DNA of 64,000 bases from Pseudomonas helmanticensis (GCF_900182985.1 NZ_FXUY01000002.1:1041001-1105000); one strand, 5' to 3'. Shown: positions 29,629-38,611, numbered from the stretch's first letter. Made by a program: numbers and translations. Notes: a model not told the origin generated them from the sequence alone.

Positions 29629-29720
29629 GTGGCGAGGGAGCTTGCTCCCGCTGGGCTGCGCAGCGGTCCCAAAAATGTATCAGCGCTGCGCACTCAAGCG
29701 GGCGCAAGCTCCCTCGCCAC
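29629..29720. repeat. REP-type inverted repeat (GTGGCGAGGGAGCTTGCTCCC family)
   Basis: GTGGCGAGGGAGCTTGCTCC at 29629 and its inverted partner GCGCAAGCTCCCTCGCCAC ending at 29720 flank an imperfect loop. It fills the gap between the ferredoxin reductase and hydratase genes. Confidence 0.75.
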
Positions 29721-29753
29721 AGGAAACGTCGCCGCCCTGGAAAAAGTCAGCGC

Positions 29754-30689
29754 TCAACCACGGGACAAAAATACGTCGGCCAGCAGTTGATTGCGCGGTA
29801 ATCCGGCCAGATACAGACGCCGGGCGAAAGCGTCGACGCTGACCGTCGAGCCGCAGACTAAGGCCACGGTTTGCCGCGAGACAAGACGCAGTTGTGCCAA
29901 AGCGGCGGCTGACTCGGCCGTCGTCCACAGTTCGACGCTGAGGTTTTCGCGCTGTGCGGCCAGCGCTGCCAGGGGTTTGGCCAGATAGTGTTCGCGATCG
30001 TCATGAGCCAGGTGAATGATGCGGATCGCGCCTTGATGATCCTGCCGCAACGCTTCGCGCAGCACACCGAACAACGGGCCGAGACCGGTACCGGCAGCCA
30101 GCAGCCACAGCGGCCGGTCATGCCAGTCGGGGTCGTAATGCAGCGCACCGCCGCGCAACTCGCCGAGACGGATCGGGTCGCCGATCTGCAGGCGCCGCGC
30201 GGCATCGCTGAATTCGCCGGGTTGCCGGCAATCGAGGTGGAATTCGAGAAAGCGCTCTTCTTCCGGCAGGCTCGCCAACGAATACGGCCGGGCGATGTGC
30301 TCGAGCCACAGCACCAGATGCTGCCCGGCGCTGTAGCGCAAGGGCCGTTGCGGGGTCAGGCGCAAACGCAAAACGTTGTCGCTGAGCCAGTCCAGCGCCT
30401 CGACCACTGCCGGCCGCCCATCGGTAAGCGGGTCAAAGGTGTGCACCTGCAAATCTTCGCTGACCTGGCACTGACAGGCCAGCCGCCAGCCTTGCTGACG
30501 CTGCTCGGCACTCAGCGCATCCGGCCGGCTATCGGCGGGCAGGCCTTTCACGCATTGCACCAGGCAGGCATGGCAACTGCCGGCGCGGCAACTGTAGGGC
30601 ACGGCGACACCGTTCTGGTTAAGGGCATCGAGCAGATTGCTGCCCGCCGCCACCGACCAGTGCCGCTCACCGACGCGTAGTTCAGGCAT
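29754..30689 (-). CDS. 2Fe-2S ferredoxin-type NAD(P)H reductase
   Basis: A 311-residue electron-transfer flavoprotein of the phenol-hydroxylase/CDP-6-deoxy-glucoseen reductase type. An N-terminal plant-type ferredoxin domain has C34, C39, C42 and C72 (SCRAGSCHACLVQC ... LACQC). It is followed by an FAD domain with RPYSLAS and a nucleotide-binding domain with LLAAGTGLGPLFGVL. The ATG at 30689 gives MPELRVGERHW; it overlaps the end of the upstream GGDEF gene by 8 bp, suggesting co-transcription. The electron acceptor is unknown. Syntenic with PA4331 of PAO1 (from memory). Confidence 0.88.
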   Translation of the reverse strand: MPELRVGERHWSVAAGSNLLDALNQNGVAVPYSCRAGSCHACLVQCVKGLPADSRPDALSAEQRQQGWRLACQCQVSEDLQVHTFDPLTDGRPAVVEALDWLSDNVLRLRLTPQRPLRYSAGQHLVLWLEHIARPYSLASLPEEERFLEFHLDCRQPGEFSDAARRLQIGDPIRLGELRGGALHYDPDWHDRPLWLLAAGTGLGPLFGVLREALRQDHQGAIRIIHLAHDDREHYLAKPLAALAAQRENLSVELWTTAESAAALAQLRLVSRQTVALVCGSTVSVDAFARRLYLAGLPRNQLLADVFLSRG

Positions 30690-31800
30690 CGACGCTCTCC
30701 CAGGCTGCCGCGCAGCGATTGCGTCCATCACGTTTGGCCCGGTACAGCGCCTGATCGGCACGCTGCAAGGCGTCGTCGAGATCATCGCCCAGTTCCAGCA
30801 GGGTCATGCCCGCCGACAGACTGAGGTTGCGCACATTCAGGCCGATCAGTTCGACATCGGTGAACGCGATGCGCAGACGCTCACAACAGGCGGTCAGGCG
30901 TTCAGCGTCGCAATCGGGCAGCAGCACGACAAACTCCTCACCCCCATAGCGCGCCAGCACATCGCCGTCGCGCAGGCAGGCGCCAGCGACGCCGGCGAAC
31001 GCCTGCAACACCTGATCGCCAGCGGCGTGGCCGTGCAGGTCATTGATGCGTTTGAAGTGATCAAGGTCGATCAGCGCCAGGCCGTGCATCACACCCGTGT
31101 CCATCGCGCCCAGTTCGCGCGAGGCCAGACGCAGGAAATGCCGACGATTGAACAGCCCGGTCAGCTCATCGGTGGCCACCAGGTCTTCGAGCTGGCGCAT
31201 CATCCCGCGCAGGGTGTCCTGATGCGCCTGCAAAGCAAAGCGGCGTTGACGCATGCGTTGGCGCGAGACCTGGACAAAGCGCGCGTACAGCACCAGCCAC
31301 GCCAGCACCATCGCCAGAATGCACACCTGCAGAGCGGCGAGCGCAGGCTCGGGCAGCAGGAAGTGGTAGCCGTCCCACAGGGTGATTGCGCAGAAACTGA
31401 AGAACACCAGCAGTGCGCAGCGAATGAACGCGCGTCGACTGAGGTGGAACAGGCCGAACAGCAGGATCAACACGTAGAAGACCAGAAACGCCCCGCGCGC
31501 TTCATCCAGATGCGCGATCAGCCAGGTTTGCCAGCCAAGCCCCAGCAGCACTTGCACTTCGGTCAGGCTGGGGTCGGCAAAACGTTGGTTACGCCCGGTC
31601 CAGAACAGCACGAACAGGCTCGCCTGGCTGATCACCACGAGGGCGCTGCCAATGGCCACAGAGCTCAGAGTCTGGTCGTAATGCCCGGTAAAAAACGCCA
31701 GCCACAGCAGCAGCAAAGCCAATCCGTAGGTGGCTGCAGCGAGGGCAAAACGTTTCAGTAAAAGACGTTGAATGGCGTTATGGGTCAATCGTTGACTCAC
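30682..31800 (-). CDS. Membrane-bound diguanylate cyclase (GGDEF), sadC-syntenic
   Basis: Makes cyclic di-GMP from two GTP. The 372-residue protein begins with about five hydrophobic segments (LALLLLWLAFFTGHYDQ, VVISQASLFVLFW, FLVFYVLILLFGLF, CALLVFFSFCAITLW, LAALQVCILAMVLAWLVL), then a coiled linker and a GGDEF domain with the active motif RYGGEEF near residue 284. RDGD five residues before GGEEF is an inhibitory I-site. No EAL domain is present. Position between a ferredoxin reductase and fumarase corresponds to sadC (PA4332) of P. aeruginosa, though this protein is shorter, so the name is not transferred. Confidence 0.9.
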   Translation of the reverse strand: MSQRLTHNAIQRLLLKRFALAAATYGLALLLLWLAFFTGHYDQTLSSVAIGSALVVISQASLFVLFWTGRNQRFADPSLTEVQVLLGLGWQTWLIAHLDEARGAFLVFYVLILLFGLFHLSRRAFIRCALLVFFSFCAITLWDGYHFLLPEPALAALQVCILAMVLAWLVLYARFVQVSRQRMRQRRFALQAHQDTLRGMMRQLEDLVATDELTGLFNRRHFLRLASRELGAMDTGVMHGLALIDLDHFKRINDLHGHAAGDQVLQAFAGVAGACLRDGDVLARYGGEEFVVLLPDCDAERLTACCERLRIAFTDVELIGLNVRNLSLSAGMTLLELGDDLDDALQRADQALYRAKRDGRNRCAAAWESVDA

Positions 31801-31932
31801 CGTGCGATAGGAGGCTGACCGAGTGTCCTACTCTACAGACCGGCTGCCACTTTAGAGGCCCGGTCGATAAATGACCACCGATTTTCAGGCTCGAAAATTG
31901 ACGTCAAAAGTGTGGCCTGCGTAAACCGTCAA

Positions 31933-32186
31933 AAGCCCCTCACCCTAGCCCTCTCCCGGAGGGAGAGGGGACTGACCGAGTCGTTTGTTGGCAATACGCC
32001 GACCTGAAATATCGAGCCGAACTCAGGTTAGAACAACATATGATCGGCTCCCTTTCCCGAGCTGAACTCAGGTTAGAACACATAAGATCGGCTCCCTCTC
32101 CCGAGCTGAACTCAGGTCTGAACAGCACGAAGATCGGCTCCCTCTCCCCCTCGCCCCCTTGGGGGAGAGGGTTGGGGTGAGGGGGT
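31933..32186. repeat. MITE-like intergenic repeat, copy 2, with internal tandem expansion
   Basis: Left end GCCCCTCACCCTAGCCCTCT (from about 31935) and right end CCCTTGGGGGAGAGGGTTGG with GGTGAGGGG (to 32186) are inverted versions of one another. It is about 60 bp longer than the copies at 28646 and 53184 because of a tandem array at 32013-32147. The remainder of 31801-32408 contains no gene; the fumarase promoter is probably in 32190-32400, but no clear box is seen. Confidence 0.6.
32013..32147. repeat. Three-unit tandem repeat, unit about 45 bp
   Basis: Three consecutive units, about 32013-32057, 32058-32101 and 32102-32147, each read CGAGC(C/T)GAACTCAGGT, a variable stretch, then GATCGGCTCCCT. 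The last four bases of the motif run into the right end of the enclosing MITE-like element, so the array looks like stepwise duplication inside it. Confidence 0.75.
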
Positions 32187-32408
32187 AAATGCTGAAGTGC
32201 AAACCCGCTGTCCGATATTCGCCCACCCATGCGACCAACGAATGACTGCCGGCGCGTGTATGCCCCACCGAGGCGCGGTATACTGCCGCGCCTTTTTAGC
32301 GTCGCGCCAGCAGCCCCGGCGTGCCTTGAAAGGTGTCTGCGACCGACCGATGCACCCAAGCCGCAGGCACCTTATTGAATGTTCCCGTCTTTTAGAGGAG
32401 CGCGACTC

Positions 32409-33932
32409 ATGACCGTGATCAAGCAAGACGACCTGATTCAGAGCGTTGCCGACGCCCTGCAGTTCATTTCCTATTACCACCCCGTGGATTTCATCCAGGC
32501 GATGCACGAAGCCTACCTGCGCGAAGAATCGCCAGCGGCCCGTGACTCGATGGCGCAAATCCTGATCAACTCGCGCATGTGCGCCACCGGCCACCGCCCG
32601 ATCTGCCAGGACACCGGTATCGTTACCGTGTTCGCGCGCGTCGGCATGGACGTGCGTTGGGATGGCGCCACCATGGGCCTGGACGACATGATCAACGAAG
32701 GCGTGCGCCGCGCCTACAACCTGCCGGAAAACGTCCTGCGTGCCTCGATCCTCGCCGATCCGGCTGGCGCTCGGAAAAACACCAAGGACAACACGCCGGC
32801 CGTGATTCACTATTCCATCGTCCCGGGCAACACCGTGGAAGTGGACGTGGCAGCCAAGGGCGGCGGTTCCGAGAACAAGTCGAAAATGGCCATGCTCAAC
32901 CCGTCCGACTCGATCGTTGACTGGGTACTCAAGACCGTTCCGACCATGGGCGCCGGCTGGTGCCCACCGGGCATGCTCGGTATCGGCATCGGCGGCACCG
33001 CCGAGAAAGCTGCGGTCATGGCCAAAGAAGTGTTGATGGAATCCATCGACATCCACGAGCTGAAAGCCCGTGGCCCGCAGAACCGCATCGAAGAAATGCG
33101 TCTGGAACTGTTCGAGAAGGTCAACCAGCTGGGCATCGGCGCCCAGGGCCTCGGTGGCCTGACCACCGTGCTCGACGTGAAGATCATGGACTACCCGACT
33201 CACGCAGCCTCGCTGCCGGTGTGCATGATCCCGAACTGCGCCGCCACCCGTCACGCGCATTTCGTGCTTGATGGTTCCGGCCCGGCCTCGCTGGAAGCGC
33301 CGCCGCTGGACGCCTACCCGGAAATCGTCTGGGAAGCCGGCCCGTCGGCCCGTCGCGTCAACCTCGACACCCTGACCCCGGAAGACGTGCAGAGCTGGAA
33401 GCCGGGCGAAACCGTCCTGCTCAACGGCAAAATGCTCACCGGTCGCGACGCCGCGCACAAGCGCATGGTCGAGATGCTGAACAAGGGTGAAACCCTGCCG
33501 GTCGACCTCAAAGGTCGCTTCATCTACTACGTTGGCCCGGTTGATCCGGTCGGTGACGAAGTGGTTGGCCCGGCAGGCCCGACCACCGCGACGCGGATGG
33601 ACAAGTTCACCCGGCAGATCCTCGAGCAAACCGGCCTGTTGGGCATGATCGGCAAATCCGAGCGCGGCCCGACCGCCATCGAAGCGATCAAGGACAACAA
33701 AGCCGTGTACCTGATGGCTGTCGGCGGCGCGGCTTACCTGGTTGCTCAGGCGATCAAGAAGTCGCAAGTGCTGGCGTTTGCCGAACTGGGCATGGAAGCG
33801 ATCTACGAGTTCGAGGTCAAGGACATGCCGGTCACCGTTGCGGTGGACAGCAAAGGTGAGTCGGTACACATCACCGGCCCGGCGATCTGGCAACAGAAGA
33901 TCAGCGAAAGCCTGGCGGTAGAAGTGCAGTAA
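32409..33932 (+). CDS. fumA: Class I fumarate hydratase (4Fe-4S)
   Basis: Interconverts fumarate and malate in the TCA cycle using an oxygen-sensitive 4Fe-4S cluster. The 507-residue protein contains MCATGHRPICQDTGI, GIGIGGTAEKAAVMAKE and IPNCAATRHAHFVLDGSGP, all standard for iron-dependent class I enzymes, and the C-terminal beta part with AVGGAAYLVAQAIKK. The ATG at 32409 is preceded by GAGGAG. It is monocistronic and ends at a strong terminator. It marks the edge of the core block; the TcB/TcC block begins 200 bp later. Confidence 0.94.
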   Translation: MTVIKQDDLIQSVADALQFISYYHPVDFIQAMHEAYLREESPAARDSMAQILINSRMCATGHRPICQDTGIVTVFARVGMDVRWDGATMGLDDMINEGVRRAYNLPENVLRASILADPAGARKNTKDNTPAVIHYSIVPGNTVEVDVAAKGGGSENKSKMAMLNPSDSIVDWVLKTVPTMGAGWCPPGMLGIGIGGTAEKAAVMAKEVLMESIDIHELKARGPQNRIEEMRLELFEKVNQLGIGAQGLGGLTTVLDVKIMDYPTHAASLPVCMIPNCAATRHAHFVLDGSGPASLEAPPLDAYPEIVWEAGPSARRVNLDTLTPEDVQSWKPGETVLLNGKMLTGRDAAHKRMVEMLNKGETLPVDLKGRFIYYVGPVDPVGDEVVGPAGPTTATRMDKFTRQILEQTGLLGMIGKSERGPTAIEAIKDNKAVYLMAVGGAAYLVAQAIKKSQVLAFAELGMEAIYEFEVKDMPVTVAVDSKGESVHITGPAIWQQKISESLAVEVQ

Positions 33933-33948
33933 GCGCTTCGCTGTTGTA

Positions 33949-33988
33949 AAAAGGGCCGGCCTGTCACACGACAGGTCGGCCCTTTTTT
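33949..33988 (+). terminator. Rho-independent terminator of fumarase gene
   Basis: AAAGGGCCGGCCTGTC pairs with GACAGGTCGGCCCTTT, with one mismatch zone and a short loop (ACAC), followed by T residues. It begins 17 bp after the stop. Confidence 0.9.
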
Positions 33989-34051
33989 GTATTCATCAGC
34001 AAAAAGATCGGCGATAACACCTGCTGAAAGTCATACTTTTCGGCATAAAAC

Positions 34052-34071
34052 ACCTGTCAGATCTGACAGGT
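34052..34071. promoter_or_regulatory. Perfect 20-bp palindrome upstream of TcB, LexA-box pattern
   Basis: ACCTGTCAGATCTGACAGGT is an exact palindrome ending 67 bp before the TcB start. CTGTCA-N4-TGACAG recurs before both the Ig-repeat gene (25462-25477) and the first TcA gene (21981-21996). It fits CTGT-N8-ACAG. CTGACA in the right half could serve as a -35 box with TATCTT at 34085-34090 (16-bp spacing), so a protein bound here would block the promoter. Confidence 0.6.
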
Positions 34072-34138
34072 TACCCATCCCCTTTATCTTGATAGCGTCT
34101 GTCCAACTGCGCCCCCGCATTGTGCATTGGATCAGATC

Positions 34139-35440
34139 ATGGCCGATCAAGAGTTGAGCATCGTTACCCCATCGATCGAGAAGAGTTCGACGATCGCCAC
34201 CATCGGAAAAAGCTGGGGCGCGGTAGGTCCGACCGGTGCGGCGTCGTTTGAGCTGCCTGTCCCTGCGTCCGCCGGGCGTGGTTGGGATCCACAACTGTCA
34301 TTGACCTACAGCAGCCAGGCCGGCAACGGGATATTTGGCGTTGGCTGGAATCTGGGGATCGGCCAGATCAGCCGTCGCACCCATAAAGGTGTACCGCGTT
34401 ATACCGATCACGACGAAATCATCGGCCACGACGGCGAGGTGTGGATGCCCGAACTGGACGAAGACGGCGAACTGAAGTCGCGTGCAGAGTCGAGTTACAA
34501 CGGGATGGCGATCGGCCCGCACACGGTCGTGCGTTACTGGCCGCTGGTCGAAAGCGATTTTGCTCTGCGCGAACGCTGGCAAGCAGAACCGCATATGCCG
34601 CCGTTCTGGTTGGTACACGGGGCTGATGGCTCATTGCACGTTTACGGGAAAACCGCCGCCAGCCGCCGCGCGGATCCCGACAATCCAATGCGAGTGAGCA
34701 GTTGGTTACTCTGCGAGAGCATGAACGCCCACGGCGAGCACATCTGCTTTGAGTACCTGAGCGACGATGATGACGCCGACCCGGTGCATGACTACCGCGC
34801 CCAGCGCTATCTGCACCGGGTGCTCTACGGTAACGCCAGCGCCAGCGCAAACTTGTATGCGTGGAGCAACGACGATCCCGCTGACCTGCACTGGCATTTC
34901 CACCTGCTGTTCGACTACGGCGAGCGCAGTCGCGACATGAGCGAAAAACCCGTGTATGACGGCATCGAATTGCGACCCTGGCTGCAACGCGGTGATCCGT
35001 TCTCGACGTACGGCCAGGGTTTTGAAATCGGCACCCGCAGGACTTGCCAACAAATGTTGATGTTTCATCACTTTGCGCAAGAAACCGGTCCCCGCCCGAC
35101 ACTCGTCCGACGCTTGTTGCTGGAGTACCGCAACGTCGAACCGGCATGGACGTACAGCCAGATCAGCGCCGCCCATTACCAGGCTTGGGATGCCGATGGC
35201 AGAGTGGAAAATACCCCACCGGTCGAGTTCGATTACACAGCGTTCGAGATCAACAAGACCGCGACACGCCTGTTTGCAACGGACACCATGCCTGGCATCG
35301 ATGATGGCGCTAACTATCAATGTGTCGACCTGTACGGCGAAGGCGTTCCGGGGTTTCTCGCACGGTTTGACCAGTGCTGGTACTACCGCGAACCACAACG
35401 CGGCGAGTCGAGCCCGGAAGCCATCGATTACGGCCCCTAG
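34139..35440 (+). CDS. Tc toxin TcB subunit, N-terminal SpvB part (ends at in-frame amber)
   Basis: Encodes the first 433 residues of a TcB (TcaC/TcdB2-like) protein. The SpvB-type N-terminus is clear: ELPVPASAGRGWDPQLSLTY, SAGNGIFGVGWNL-like IFGVGWNLGIGQISRRTHKG, and a FG-GAP/beta-propeller start. In working TcB this folds with the Rhs part of TcC into a cocoon. The frame is closed by TAG at 35438-35440, and the same frame continues at once with the expected TcB sequence, so this is half of an interrupted gene. The ATG at 34139 is preferred to TTG at 34127; the ribosome binding site is weak. Confidence 0.85.
   Translation: MADQELSIVTPSIEKSSTIATIGKSWGAVGPTGAASFELPVPASAGRGWDPQLSLTYSSQAGNGIFGVGWNLGIGQISRRTHKGVPRYTDHDEIIGHDGEVWMPELDEDGELKSRAESSYNGMAIGPHTVVRYWPLVESDFALRERWQAEPHMPPFWLVHGADGSLHVYGKTAASRRADPDNPMRVSSWLLCESMNAHGEHICFEYLSDDDDADPVHDYRAQRYLHRVLYGNASASANLYAWSNDDPADLHWHFHLLFDYGERSRDMSEKPVYDGIELRPWLQRGDPFSTYGQGFEIGTRRTCQQMLMFHHFAQETGPRPTLVRRLLLEYRNVEPAWTYSQISAAHYQAWDADGRVENTPPVEFDYTAFEINKTATRLFATDTMPGIDDGANYQCVDLYGEGVPGFLARFDQCWYYREPQRGESSPEAIDYGP
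35438..35440 (+). other. In-frame amber codon interrupting TcB
   Basis: The frame reads ...EAIDYGP-TAG-TALPAVPVANRRQPVQ... Both sides are in the same frame (no shift) and both sides match TcB proteins, whose total length (about 1480-1490 residues) equals the two parts plus this codon. TAG is one transition from TGG (Trp). It may be a nonsense mutation, a readthrough site or a sequencing error. Confidence 0.85.
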
Positions 35441-38400
35441 ACAGCGCTGCCGGCAGTGCCTGTCGCCAATCGCAGGCAGCCGGTGCAGCAGTGGCTGACC
35501 GATCTGACCGGTGATGGACGTCTGGACTGGATCAGCGCGCAACCGGGCAACAGCGGCTTTTTCACATTGAGTGCCGATCGCAAGTGGAGGTTGTTCAACA
35601 CATTCAAAATGGTGCCAGTGGAGCTTACCCACACCCTTGCGCAGTTGGGCGATCTGGTCGGCGACGGACTCAGTTCACTGGCGCTGATCGGCCCACGCGC
35701 CGTGCGCCTGTACGCCAATCAACGTGAGGACGGTTTTGCCCGTGCCGAAGACGTCGCCCATGAAATCGATGACGACCGTCTGCCAGTGTTCAGTAACTCA
35801 GCCACTGAGCTGGTGTTTCTGGGCAACATGCTCGGCAGTGACATGAGCGAGCTGTGCCGGATTCGATACAACGAAATCAAATGCTGGCCCAACCTGGGAC
35901 ACGGCAAGTTCGGCAAAGGCCAGGTGATCAGCGCCCTGCCCTTTACGTATGCCGGGTTCAATGCGGCGCAGGTGCGAATAGCCGATCTCGACGGGTCTGG
36001 CGCACCGGCTCTGATCTACCTGAAATCCGACGCTTTCGAGATTTACCGCAATCACGGTGGTAATGGCCTGGAGCAAACACCCGTGATTGTTCCGTGGCCG
36101 GAAGGCATTCGTTACGACCAGTTGTCCCGAGTGACGCTGACTGATGCACAAGGCTTGGGCTGCGCCAGTCTGATTCTGAGCGTTACGCACATTGAACCGC
36201 AGCGCTGGCGTTATGACTTTGTCGCAGCCAAGCCTTATCTGCTCAATGCCACCAATAACAACATGGGCTGCAGCACTCGTGTCAGCTATCGCAGTTCCGC
36301 ACAGGCATGGCTTGATGAAAAAAGCGAACGACTGGCAAAACAACCGCTGGTCGCTCCAGCCTGCTATCTGCCTTTTCCCGTGCAGGTGGTCAGTCAGCAA
36401 TTGCAGGAAGACGAGGTCACTGGCAATCGCACAATGCAAATGACCGAATACCGTCACGGCGTCTATGACGGACGGGAGCGCGAGTTTCGCGGCTTCGGCC
36501 GGATCCAGCACACCGACAGCGAAAGCGCGACGGGAAATGACGAGGTCGGCTTCACCGCACCGGTCCGGGTGTGTACCTGGTTTCACACCGGGCAATCCAT
36601 GACCGCACCCCGCGAAGGCTACTTCACGGAAGACTCCGAGGCCGTGGCACTGGGTGGCACCTTGTACAGCCGCTATCACCTCGGTGATGAATACGATGAG
36701 ACGGTGACCCCGCCCGACGCCGATACCGAATATGAAATTGCCCGCACACTGGTGGGGTCGATCATCCGCAGCGAAACCTATGCCGCCGACGATGATTCGC
36801 TCCTGCCATATACCGTCCAGGAGCATCGCTATCTGGTGCGTGAAGTACGCCCTCGAGGTGAGCATGATCCCGCAGCCGTGCTGTTGCCGCTGGCACTGGA
36901 ACACATCAGTTATGCCTACGATCGCTTCATCGACGACCCACAATGCCGGCACGAGATCACCTTGCGTCGTAACCGTTACGGCCTGCCGACTCACGCTCTG
37001 ACGGTCAGTTATGCACGCCGCCGCGATCCGACGGATACGCCGCCCTTTACTGACCCGGATGAACAGCAATGGTGGCTCGATGCGCATGATCAGGCCCAGC
37101 AGTCTTACTACCTGAGCGAGGCCCGCGCACGCTACATCGACCTCGATGCAGACCCGCAGCAATGGCGGTTGGGTATGCCGTGGCAGCAACGCAACAATGC
37201 CCTGGTATTGCCCAAAGGGGAGCTACCCACAGGCCTCGACCCGCAACAGATCGGTTACGAGGCTTTGAACGCGCATCTGGACTCAGCCCACTGGAATACC
37301 GGGCGAGTACTGACGATGCAGTCAATACAGCGTTATCTCAAGAGTGCAGACATGTCGCCGCTGCCCGAGGGGCAGAGTGATTTCGAAGCGCTGGTCGCGC
37401 CGCTGGAACTGGCACAGATGGACAAGACCGCACTGGACGCCTACGGCGATCTGCCAGGTTTCGACATTCGCGCGGCACTGAAGGAAATCGGCTACACGGC
37501 GATGCCACCCCTGTTCGAACCGGCGCCCCTGCCAGACGCCGAGGAGAATCTCTGGTCCTCGCATTACGGCTACGCGCAATACGCAGGTCCCGACAGTTTC
37601 TACAAAGTCCTCAAGTACCGTGAAACCCTCAGCCACGGCTGGACGACGGCGCAATATGATGACTACTGCCTGGCAATCAACAGCGTCGAACTGCCGGACC
37701 AGTGCACGACCCGGATCATCTATGACTATCACGCGTTACAGCCGACCTGCATCGTCGATGCCAATGAAAACCTTCATGAAGCCCTCTACGAACCGTCCGG
37801 GCAACCACTGGCAACCAGTTTTCATGGCACCGAAAACGGCATTGCCGCCGGTTTCGAGTCCCTGAGTGAATACCTGCGCCCGGTGGATTATCGCCCCGAT
37901 GCAGCGATCGACAACCCGGCGGCCGCCGTACAAAAAGCCGCCAGCACTTTGCGCAAGGATCTGTTCAGCTGGATGGGCCAGCTCCCGCCTGACACAGAAG
38001 GGGCAAGCCAATGGATTGCACAAGGTTACATCCTGCCCAGCGGACATATTCGCGCCAGCGCACGCCTGCGCCTGCATCGCAACGCATTCAAGACCCACAC
38101 CGAACAAGTCTTGAGCCAGCGCATTGCCAGTGCTCGCCGTGAACCGGTGTACCGCGTTTTGCTGAGTGCCGACCGCTACCCCCATGACGACGTCCCGGCA
38201 CAGATACAGATCATCAAGGCTTGTGTGGACGGTTTCGGCCGGGCGCTGCAAACCCAGCAGCTTGTCGCTCCTGGCCAGGCGTATGAGGTGAGCGCCGACG
38301 GCGCGCTGACACTTGATCGCGGTGAGCTGCGCGAGGTCTTTGCCGAGTCGCGCTGGCGCATCAGCGAACGGGTCGAATACAACAACAAAGGCCTGGCAGT

Positions 38401-38611
38401 GCGGCAATTCCGGCCGTTCTTTGCCGATAGCCATGGCTACGTCAACGATGTTTCCCTGCGCGAGCACGGCTATTTCGATCAGCAGTTCTACGACCCCATG
38501 GGCCGGCCGGTCAAACTGATCAATGCCCAGGGCCATTTTTCCCGTGAGACCTATCATCCTTGGTATCACACCAGTGAAGATTTCAACGATACCGACGAGT
38601 CCCGAGCATGA
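35441..38611 (+). CDS. Tc toxin TcB subunit, middle and C-terminal part (after amber)
   Basis: About 1056 residues in frame with the SpvB part. It has the TcdB middle domains: IGPRAVRLYANQ and IKCWPNLGHGKFGKG of the beta-propeller/midN region, then FRGFGRIQHTDSE of midC, and a C-terminal region ending YHPWYHTSEDFNDTDESRA, equivalent to the end of TcaC. The first possible independent start is GTG at 35456 without a ribosome binding site; the first ATG is at 35609. Independent translation is therefore unlikely to be efficient. The stop overlaps the first TcC gene as ATGA. Confidence 0.85.
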   Translation, partial: TALPAVPVANRRQPVQQWLTDLTGDGRLDWISAQPGNSGFFTLSADRKWRLFNTFKMVPVELTHTLAQLGDLVGDGLSSLALIGPRAVRLYANQREDGFARAEDVAHEIDDDRLPVFSNSATELVFLGNMLGSDMSELCRIRYNEIKCWPNLGHGKFGKGQVISALPFTYAGFNAAQVRIADLDGSGAPALIYLKSDAFEIYRNHGGNGLEQTPVIVPWPEGIRYDQLSRVTLTDAQGLGCASLILSVTHIEPQRWRYDFVAAKPYLLNATNNNMGCSTRVSYRSSAQAWLDEKSERLAKQPLVAPACYLPFPVQVVSQQLQEDEVTGNRTMQMTEYRHGVYDGREREFRGFGRIQHTDSESATGNDEVGFTAPVRVCTWFHTGQSMTAPREGYFTEDSEAVALGGTLYSRYHLGDEYDETVTPPDADTEYEIARTLVGSIIRSETYAADDDSLLPYTVQEHRYLVREVRPRGEHDPAAVLLPLALEHISYAYDRFIDDPQCRHEITLRRNRYGLPTHALTVSYARRRDPTDTPPFTDPDEQQWWLDAHDQAQQSYYLSEARARYIDLDADPQQWRLGMPWQQRNNALVLPKGELPTGLDPQQIGYEALNAHLDSAHWNTGRVLTMQSIQRYLKSADMSPLPEGQSDFEALVAPLELAQMDKTALDAYGDLPGFDIRAALKEIGYTAMPPLFEPAPLPDAEENLWSSHYGYAQYAGPDSFYKVLKYRETLSHGWTTAQYDDYCLAINSVELPDQCTTRIIYDYHALQPTCIVDANENLHEALYEPSGQPLATSFHGTENGIAAGFESLSEYLRPVDYRPDAAIDNPAAAVQKAASTLRKDLFSWMGQLPPDTEGASQWIAQGYILPSGHIRASARLRLHRNAFKTHTEQVLSQRIASARREPVYRVLLSADRYPHDDVPAQIQIIKACVDGFGRALQTQQLVAPGQAYEVSADGALTLDRGELREVFAESRWRISERVEYNNKGLAVRQFRPFFADSHGYVNDVSLREHGYFDQQFYDPMGRPVKLINAQGHFSRETYHPWYHTSEDFNDTDESRA

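Noticed and set aside
32112..33893. Long open frame antisense to fumarase (593 codons)
   Set aside because: Same cause: it mirrors the codon bias of the fumarase gene and has no recognisable domain.
33961..33974. Another CTGT...ACAG operator copy
   Set aside because: CTGTCACACGACAG has only six bases between the half-sites and lies within the fumarase terminator stem.
35798..37189. Minus-strand frame of 463 codons inside TcB
   Set aside because: Antisense shadow; the plus-strand TcB match is continuous across it.
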